Shown here one piece after another: positions 35,395 through 41,965 of a DNA stretch of 41,965 nt. Position 1 is the first letter of the stretch, and the number at the start of each line of letters is the position of its first letter. The DNA is from a bacterium (GTDB lineage Bacteria; Myxococcota_A; Bradymonadia; UBA7976; UBA1532): contig JAUHYW010000084.1 of NCBI GenBank assembly GCA_030426085.1, positions 1 through 41,965 of the forward strand, given 5' to 3'. Under the pieces are notes generated by a model, which had not been told where the DNA came from, ran no database searches, and worked only from the letters and a program-made list of their open reading frames with translations. Both the position numbers and the translations under genes were made by a program.

Positions 35395-35952
35395 TCAGCC
35401 CCGGCTGGGGTAGATGCCCTGGAGGCAGATGATATAGCGCAGCCCGAGCCACGGCTGGCGGTTCTCGTGCGGCTGGTTGCCGCCGGTGTTGCCCACCGTC
35501 ACCGAGCCGGTCACGGGGCCCGGCTTGAAGGCGGTGTTCGCCGCGCTGTGGCTGTAGGCCGGGGTCGAGGTGTTGCCCGGCAGCGTGGCCGGGCCGGGCT
35601 GGGTGCTGGTCGACGAGCCGTCGACCGCCGGCTGGGCGAAGTTCAGCGAGAGCTGGGTCGAGTGGTTGTGGGACGGGATCTGAGTCGTCGCCAGGGTGAC
35701 CGTCTCCTGCCCGCCCTTGGCCCCCTGCCGCACGTCGCTCAGCCCCGGCCCGTGCCCCGCGCCCATCGCCACCCGGCCGCGCAGATCGGGCAGCGCGAAC
35801 GTGGTGCGACCGTCGCCGCCGTAGATCGTGCCGATGATCGAGAACAGCGCCTGATTCTGCGCGATGGGCAGAAGCTGCCCCTCGCAGAACGCCCAGGTCC
35901 GCGGCGCGAAGTTGCCGGCGAACATCCGGATCTCTGCGATATAGCCTTCCAT
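35395..35952 (-). CDS. Phage-tail-collar-domain protein (microcystin-dependent protein type)
   Basis: A 185-residue protein that opens directly with the tail-collar fold: IRMFAGNFAPRTWAFCEGQLLPI, ALFSIIGTIYGGDGRTTFALPDLRGRV, then IPSHNHS, a Gly/Ser/Thr-rich segment and QPWLGLRYIICLQGIYP at the end. This is the MdpB-type free-standing collar protein found in many bacteria without a phage. No other phage gene is nearby. The role is unknown. Confidence 0.88.
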   Translation of the reverse strand: MEGYIAEIRMFAGNFAPRTWAFCEGQLLPIAQNQALFSIIGTIYGGDGRTTFALPDLRGRVAMGAGHGPGLSDVRQGAKGGQETVTLATTQIPSHNHSTQLSLNFAQPAVDGSSTSTQPGPATLPGNTSTPAYSHSAANTAFKPGPVTGSVTVGNTGGNQPHENRQPWLGLRYIICLQGIYPSRG

Positions 35953-36041
35953 GGAACCCCCCTTGGTCCGCCGACGCGACGCGCGCCGGCCAGGGGGAGA
36001 CTAACAAACACCAACCGCCGCGTCGCCCGAGAACGCCCGCC

Positions 36042-36737
36042 TCACAGCTCGACCCCGATGGCGTCGCAGATGAACGCCCCGTACGGCCGGACCGCGCGCA
36101 GGTGCCCCAGCAGGGCGTCGCACAGATCGGGCGACTCGACCTGCTCGGGCGGCAGATCACGCACCGCGATGTAGCTCTTGCGCTTCAGCTCGGCGACCAG
36201 CGGATGGTCCTTGTCGAAGCCCCGCGGCGCCCGCTTGAGGCTGTCCCCGCCCTGGCGCCACCCACCCTCGGCGAAGGCCGGGCCCTCGATGATCGCCCGC
36301 CAGTCGTCGGGCCGCTCGGCGATGCGGGATCGGATGGCGTGCAGCGGCGCGCGCTCGGGCCGATAGACCCCGAAGCCGACGAACACCTCGTCCAGATCGA
36401 CGTGCAGATACAGCCCCGGGGCGTGCACGTCCTTGCCCGCGCGGTGGCGGAACTGGATGCCGACGTTGGTCTTGTAGGGCGACTTGTCCTTGGAGAACCG
36501 CACGTCGCGGTACACCCGCATCAGCGAGCCGCCGACCTTCTTGTCGATGGCCTCGAGCGCGGGCGTGACCTCGGCCAGCCGGGGCCCCATCGCCCGGATG
36601 ATCGCCAGCGCCGGGCCGCGGACGTGATCCTCGTAGCGCTGCTTGTTGGCCGCGAACCAGTCGCGGTCGTTGTTCTGCGACAGCTCGATCAAGAAGCGCC
36701 ACAGCTCATCGGTGAAGTGGGGGTTTTCGAGCGGCAC
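36042..36737 (-). CDS. DUF2461 family protein
   Basis: A 231-residue soluble protein with DUF2461 hallmarks: FLIELSQNNDRDWFAANKQRYE, SLMRVYRDVRFSKDKSPYKTN, then GLYLHVDLDEVFVGFGVYRPE. The start GTG 36737 has GGAGG just upstream; an ATG 33 bases further back is less likely. The function of the family is not established. Confidence 0.85.
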   Translation of the reverse strand: MPLENPHFTDELWRFLIELSQNNDRDWFAANKQRYEDHVRGPALAIIRAMGPRLAEVTPALEAIDKKVGGSLMRVYRDVRFSKDKSPYKTNVGIQFRHRAGKDVHAPGLYLHVDLDEVFVGFGVYRPERAPLHAIRSRIAERPDDWRAIIEGPAFAEGGWRQGGDSLKRAPRGFDKDHPLVAELKRKSYIAVRDLPPEQVESPDLCDALLGHLRAVRPYGAFICDAIGVEL

Positions 36738-36849
36738 GGGACCTCCGCGGCGTGGGTGGGGCCGGAGCATCTCACGCCGCGGCCGCCGCGGAGCGCCGAA
36801 ATCGGGCCTCGCCGCCCGCCCCTCGCGACCCCCGGCCTTCGAAAGACGA

Positions 36850-36878
36850 ACGGCCCGACCAGAAGAGGCCGGGCCGTC
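36850..36878 (-). terminator. Hairpin downstream of the protease gene
   Basis: ACGGCCCGACC - AGAAGA - GGCCGGGCCGT pairs over 11 bp with one mismatch and is followed on the minus strand by TTCGTCTTTC. It lies 20 bp after the protease stop and could end its transcript. Confidence 0.55.
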
Positions 36879-36898
36879 GCGCGGGGCGCGTCAGGCGC

Positions 36899-38086
<1,188 letters not shown>

Positions 38087-38391
38087 CGAAACCTCCTGAA
38101 GTCGCCTTGCGGCGCGCTGTGTCTTGCGTTGGCCTGCGGCCTCTGCCGCGTTCTCACCCCCCTTCTATACAACCGCCGTGCCAGCCCCCGCCCGCCGACC
38201 CCGCACGCCGCAGACCCCGCGCTGCGCCGGGCTCCGCGGGCACCCGGCGACCTCGACGACCGGGTGTGACCGGCCGGTGTGCTGTCGATGTCTCGGGACG
38301 TGTGCGGCGCAGGTCCCAGATCGGCCGGGTAAGGCGACGCCCCCTGCCCGTCCCGTGCCCCCGACCCGTCACCCCAGCCCCCGGAGGCCCC
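38087..38391. other. Divergent intergenic region, 305 bp
   Basis: No coding potential was accepted here. It holds the AGGAGG site of the protease gene on the minus strand and GGAGG of the lipoprotein gene on the plus strand. A TATAGA on the minus strand (complement of 38164-38169) is a weak -10 candidate. No clear -35 or operator was seen. Confidence 0.5.
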
Positions 38392-39771
38392 ATGCGAAGC
38401 CCGAAGCCCACGCCCCTCCTCGCCCTGGCCCTCGCCGCCCTCGCCGGCTGCGACGGCGACCCCGCCGACCCCGAACCCGAACCCACCGCCCTCTGCGGCG
38501 AGGGCGTCGCCCTCGCCCTCGACGGCGCCGACTGGTGCGCCCACCACGACGTCGCCCGCTTCACCTGCCCCGAGGCCCTGCCCCACCGCGGCGTCTACCA
38601 GGGCGTCGCCTTCTGCGGCGCCGCGCCGGCCGACGCCGACGCCGCCTTCCGCGTCGCCCGGGCCGCCCTGCGCACCGGCGAGGTGCTCGAGCAGCGTCAC
38701 ATCCTCGCCTTCGACGTGCCCGACCACTGGCAGACCGCGCCCGGCGCCCCCAGCGACAGCCCGCTCGACCTCAGCGCCCTCACCTGGGTCGCCTCGAATA
38801 CGAGCTGGGCCACCAACGACGGCGACCCCTTCCTGTGCACCCGCCAGTTCGAGCGCTTCGAGATCGAGCCCGCCAGCGACGGCCGCCTGCGCATCACCGC
38901 CTGGGACCGCCTGACCTGCGGCCCGGAGCAGATCGGCGTCGGCGTCGAAGAAGAGCGGCCCTACCCGCTGACCCTGCCGATGCTCGAGCCCGGCCGCTAC
39001 ACGCTCGCCGGGCCCGATCACGACGCGGACCACACCGCCCCGCTCGTCGTGGACTACGGCGCCCTGTGCGGCGACCCCCGCCCGCTCGGCGAGTGCTTCC
39101 GGGGCGGCCTCTTCGCCGACTGCGCCGACGGCGCAGCGCCCCCCGCGCTGTGGTGCAACCCCGAGGTCGGCGACCGCTGCCTGTGGATGGACTGCCCGCC
39201 CGCCGACTGGCGCGCCCGCGACTGCGGAGACGCCGCCTACTGCCCCAGCCCCCACGTCAGCATCGGCCCCGATCCGTGGACCCGCGACCGGGCGATGGCG
39301 CTCGCGGTCGAGGTGGATCCGGCGCTGGCGATCGAGGAGCCGACGGTGGCCTGCATGGCCGACAGCGGCGACGTGCAGGCGGTGTGCGGCCCGGGCGACG
39401 CCGAGTGGTCCATCGAGAGCAGCCCCACCGCCGACGACGGTGACTGGGGCTGGCCCTCGATGCTGAACTTCACGGCCTGGGCCGTGAGCAACGAGCTGGG
39501 CGAGGTGTGGTCCCTCGCGGTCGAGGTGGATCTGTTCGGCGACGCGCCCCGGGCGCGGGCGTGCCTGATCCAGACCAGCGACGGCGGCGCCGACGCCCCG
39601 CCGGCCTGCGCCGCCCGGGGCACGGTCACGCTGGATCGCGTGCCCGAGTCCGCCGAAGAGGCCGCCGCGGTGCGGGCGACGGTGCGCGCCGAGTTCGCCG
39701 ACGTCGATCTGGCCTCGGCGTGCAGCGTCCCGTGCGCGGTGCAGGGGCTGGTGATCGACGCCCGGCTGTGA
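38392..39771 (+). CDS. Cys-rich lipoprotein of unknown function
   Basis: A 459-residue lipoprotein (LAALAGC, Cys20) followed by an acidic Pro linker. The N-terminal region has WCAHHDVARFTCPEALPHRGVYQGVAFCG and other Cys pairs, likely disulfide-bonded. The centre and C-terminus are beta-rich. No enzyme or binding family is recognised. Start ATG 38392 has GGAGG six to seven bases upstream. It is divergent from the protease gene, so shared regulation is possible. Confidence 0.72.
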   Translation: MRSPKPTPLLALALAALAGCDGDPADPEPEPTALCGEGVALALDGADWCAHHDVARFTCPEALPHRGVYQGVAFCGAAPADADAAFRVARAALRTGEVLEQRHILAFDVPDHWQTAPGAPSDSPLDLSALTWVASNTSWATNDGDPFLCTRQFERFEIEPASDGRLRITAWDRLTCGPEQIGVGVEEERPYPLTLPMLEPGRYTLAGPDHDADHTAPLVVDYGALCGDPRPLGECFRGGLFADCADGAAPPALWCNPEVGDRCLWMDCPPADWRARDCGDAAYCPSPHVSIGPDPWTRDRAMALAVEVDPALAIEEPTVACMADSGDVQAVCGPGDAEWSIESSPTADDGDWGWPSMLNFTAWAVSNELGEVWSLAVEVDLFGDAPRARACLIQTSDGGADAPPACAARGTVTLDRVPESAEEAAAVRATVRAEFADVDLASACSVPCAVQGLVIDARL

Positions 39772-39792
39772 GGGCGGCGGTGAGCGGGCGGC

Positions 39793-39945
39793 TCAGCCCC
39801 GGCGGCGGCGCAGGGCGAAGGCCCCCAGGGCGACGGCGCCGGCGAGGGCGAGCAGCAGGAGGGGCAGGTGCGCCGGCTCGACGAGCCAGTGCAAGAGGCT
39901 GTGGCCGTCGGTGAGGCCGTGGCCCGAGTGGCCGAGGGTGGTCAT
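39793..39945 (-). CDS. 50-residue His-containing single-pass membrane protein
   Basis: A short frame of 50 codons. The N-terminal 28 residues have five His (MTTLGHSGHGLTDGHSLLHW, EPAH), followed by one hydrophobic helix (about 27-45) and a basic end RRRRG. GGAGGA precedes ATG 39945 by 7 bases. The His pattern could bind a metal, but no family is claimed. It lies 13 bp from the lipoprotein stop on the other strand. Confidence 0.6.
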   Translation of the reverse strand: MTTLGHSGHGLTDGHSLLHWLVEPAHLPLLLLALAGAVALGAFALRRRRG

Positions 39946-40016
39946 GGCGTCCTCCGTGGTCGAGAGCGCGGCACCCTACCCGCTCTGCCGGCGGCAGGGA
40001 ACCCGAAAAGCCCCGA

Positions 40017-40886
40017 TCACCCCCCGCCGGGGAACGGCGCCGGCCCCTTGCGCTTGCGCGGCTTCAGCGCGCCCACCAACGCCGCCGACGCGGCCTCGCC
40101 GTCGCCCAGATGCGGCCGCAGATCGATCGCCTTGCGCGGCCCGAGCAGCCGGGGCGGCGGCGTATCGTCCATCAGCACCGGCACGAGCTGCGCCCGGTGC
40201 CCCGCCGGATCCCCATCGAACGCCGCCGTCCACAGCGCCGCGATCTCATCGTCGCCGGGCATGTGCTTCGAGACCAGCAGCAGCACCCGATCGGCCTGGA
40301 GCTGACCGCTGGCGTACAGCCACCGGTTCTGCCCCGCGGTGAGATCGGCCTCGGCGTACCGCGGCGAGAAGCCGCCCGCCTCGAGCTGATCGGCCATCCA
40401 CATCGCCCAGTCGAGATCCGGCGCCGCGTACAGCAGGAACACCGTCGACGCGGCTGGCGCCGGCTTCGGCTTGGGCGCCTCGGCCATCGCCTCGGCCACC
40501 TCGCGCAGCGCCCGCACGACCTCGGCCGGCCCCGCCCCGGGGGCCCAGAACAGCGGCGTGAGCCGCTGCAAGCCATAAGGCACGTCATCCGGCGCCTCGG
40601 CGCTGAGGTAGACCGGCACCACCTTGTGCCGCGCCTCCTCGGCCAGCGCGATGCCCCGCACGATGTCCTCGTTCTGGTACCAGTCGCGGGCGTCGTCCGG
40701 CGCCACCAGCGCCGCGGTCACCCGGCTGGCCCGCTGGTCGTAATGCACCTCGTCCCACGGATCACCGGGCAGCAGCGTCACCGCGCCCTTGACCTTCAGG
40801 CCGTCGGCCTTCAGCGCGTCGGCGAGCCGCTTCGCCTGGGGGGCGAGCGGCTTCGGGTTCGAGAGGAAGATACGGGCGGCGGTCAT
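40017..40886 (-). CDS. Double TIR-domain protein, coupled to an upstream TPR protein
   Basis: A 289-residue protein with two TIR-like domains. The first (about 4-118) has ARIFLSNPKPLAPQAKRLADAL, RVTAALVAPDDARDWYQNEDIV and KVVPVYL; Glu73 is a candidate NADase residue. The second (about 146-275) has STVFLLYAAPDLDWAMWMADQL, DRVLLLVSKHMPG and QLVPVLMDDTPPPRLLGPRKAIDLR, the order of TIR domains in bacterial TIR-TPR proteins. In the second domain the usual Glu-Trp pair is replaced by Leu-Trp (ALWTAAF), which may inactivate it. Bacterial TIR proteins cleave NAD+ or signal in antiphage defence; here that is inference. ATGA overlap with the upstream TPR gene. Confidence 0.75.
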   Translation of the reverse strand: MTAARIFLSNPKPLAPQAKRLADALKADGLKVKGAVTLLPGDPWDEVHYDQRASRVTAALVAPDDARDWYQNEDIVRGIALAEEARHKVVPVYLSAEAPDDVPYGLQRLTPLFWAPGAGPAEVVRALREVAEAMAEAPKPKPAPAASTVFLLYAAPDLDWAMWMADQLEAGGFSPRYAEADLTAGQNRWLYASGQLQADRVLLLVSKHMPGDDEIAALWTAAFDGDPAGHRAQLVPVLMDDTPPPRLLGPRKAIDLRPHLGDGEAASAALVGALKPRKRKGPAPFPGGG

Positions 40887-41965
40887 GGGCGGTCCTCCAG
40901 GGTGTCGGCGGCGGCTCGATAGCGGCGGCGCTCGGCGGGGTCGGTGGCGTGTTGGATGGCGGCGGCGTAGGCCGCCCGGGCGGCGTCGGCTTTGCCCCGG
41001 GCGCGCAGGACAGCTTGCCGCGGCGGTAGAGCACCCAGCCCAGCGAGTCGACGTAGGCCCCTTCGTCCGGCGCCTCGGCCAGCGCCCGCCGGATGAGCGC
41101 CTCGGCCTCGGGCAGGTCGCGGCCGGCGTCGGCCAGGGTGTAGCCGAGGCTGTTCAGCGCCATGTGATGCCGGGGATCGGCGGCGATGACCGCGCGCAGG
41201 GCCACGATTCGGGCTTCGCCCTCGGCGAGCTGCGCCCGCAGCCAGAGCAGATCAACCGCCGCGGGCCACCGGGCCAGCGCCGCGTCGACCGCCACCCCGG
41301 CCAGCCCAGGGAACCCGGCGGTCGCCAGCAGCGCGGCCCGGCCGGCGGTCTCATCGACGCTCTCCGGGGCGTCCTCGGTCAGCGCCTCATCCACCGCCCT
41401 CATGAACCGCAGCAGCCCTTGCGCCCGGCGGTCGCCCGCGATCAGCCCCTGCGCGTCCAGCCTCTCCAACACCGCCGCCGCCGCACCGGCCGCCGCGCGC
41501 GCGGCGGCCGGTGCTCGCGCCCGGTCCTCCAACCGCAACAGGTGGAGGTGGAAGCGCGCGGCGTCGACCTGCCAGCCGACGTTGCCCGGATCAGCCGCGG
41601 CCAGCGCTTCGGCGATGGCCAGACCCTCGCCGTACACCGCCCGAGCAGCCTCCAGGTCACCGTCGGCCAGGGCCAACGCGGCGAGGTGGGCGTAGCTCAC
41701 CGAGAGTTCGCGCCGGAGCTGGGCGTCGGCCGGGTCGCCCTCCACCAGCGCCCTGAAGATGTCGAGGCTCTCCTGGTATGCCTTCCGCGCCCCGTCCAGG
41801 TCGCCTGCCCGCTGCACCACGTCGCCCAGCAGGTACAGGCTCACCGACAGGTCGCGCCGGAGCTGCGCGTCGGCCGGGTCGGCCTCCACCAGCGCCCTGA
41901 AGATGTCCAGGCTCTCCTGGTATGCCTTCCGCGCCCCGTCCAGGTCGCCTGCCCGCTGCACCACG
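40883..41965 (-). pseudogene. TPR-repeat protein, frameshifted near its end (5' end outside window)
   Basis: The reading frame enters from beyond 41965 and codes TPR repeats of a 48-residue type (AQLRRDLSVSLYLLGDV, VQRAGDLDGARKAYQESLDIF), then a helical region with further TPR-like segments. At about 41012 the frame shifts: one frame runs into unlikely Pro-rich sequence to 40762, while the neighbouring frame reads VLRARGKADAARAAYAAAI and ends at TGA 40883-40885, overlapping the TIR start as ATGA. A missing base in the Leu codon before GTC-CTG is the simplest cause. Either a real mutation or a sequencing error; if an error, the gene is intact. TPR and TIR parts of this style occur in immune/signalling proteins. 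Confidence 0.72.
41708..41965 (-). repeat. 144-bp tandem repeat encoding 48-residue TPR units
   Basis: The block starting TCGCGCCGGAGCTG at 41708 recurs at 41852, 144 bp away, with very few differences across the shared length. It continues past the window edge. The near identity indicates recent duplication of the TPR unit. Confidence 0.85.

Noticed and set aside
35395-35952. Prophage remnant suggested by the tail-collar protein
   Set aside because: Free-standing collar proteins are common in bacteria and no other phage gene is present.
40762-41010. Pro-rich C-terminus of the TPR frame
   Set aside because: The neighbouring frame continues with TPR-like sequence and the stop-start overlap; the Pro-rich end is probably a frameshift artefact.

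Overview
The window is about 42 kb of very GC-rich chromosome, coding-dense on both strands. It most likely comes from a Myxococcota or related deltaproteobacterial-type organism. The evidence is a protein with a MYXO-CTERM-like tail (11942-12601), many lipoproteins with Cys-rich or acidic-proline linkers, a VWA lipoprotein with a DxSxS site, a secreted protein with DNDGDG-type motifs, orphan receiver domains and a glycine-rich secreted-type protein at the left edge. No transposase, integrase, phage module or CRISPR array was seen. The taxonomic call is an inference from these traits.

Layout. 1-246: end of a glycine-rich protein. 413-1531: MetX-type homoserine acyltransferase. 1538-1605: three 14-bp repeats at a convergent junction, then a membrane-anchored unknown (minus). 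2706-5575: korA-korB 2-oxoacid:ferredoxin oxidoreductase (minus, ATGA overlap). 5800-6570: SMUG1-type uracil-DNA glycosylase. 6531-7652: PAS-histidine kinase (minus). 7759-8361: GNAT acetyltransferase. 8371-11045: NAD kinase and a membrane MutS-like ATPase (minus, overlapping). 11163-12601: PHP-like protein with an Arg/Asp/Gly tail, then a choice-of-anchor/MYXO-CTERM protein. 12653-15375: GT39-type membrane glycosyltransferase and an anchored partner (minus). 15598-17995: two-heme lipoprotein and a two-heme-porin fusion, a candidate outer-membrane electron conduit. 18029-18382: receiver protein (minus). 18519-19981: acyl carrier protein and a protein that looks like cyanobacterial acyl-ACP reductase. 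19953-24678: TPR membrane protein, DUF4388 protein, PhoH and YbeY (minus). 24832-25754: SspB and a small membrane protein. 25777-30000: LPG-synthase-like membrane protein, VWA lipoprotein and a coiled-coil/TPR protein (minus). 30115-30486: receiver protein that may be read from a leaderless mRNA. 30548-30619: tRNA-Cys with promoter and terminator. 30868-32427: internally duplicated secreted protein. 32417-34311: LysR regulator divergent from a 3-hydroxyisobutyrate-dehydrogenase-like enzyme. 34318-38086: lipase, tail-collar protein, DUF2461 protein and trypsin-like protease (minus). 38392-39771: Cys-rich lipoprotein. 39793-39945: 50-residue membrane protein. 40017-41965: double-TIR protein translationally coupled to a TPR protein that is frameshifted and cut by the right edge.

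Most of the window is housekeeping or cell-envelope content. Three small units stand out as possible new systems: the ACP plus AAR-like reductase pair, the heme lipoprotein plus heme-porin pair, and the TPR/double-TIR operon at the right edge. All functions come from recognising motifs and family patterns by eye; no database search was run.
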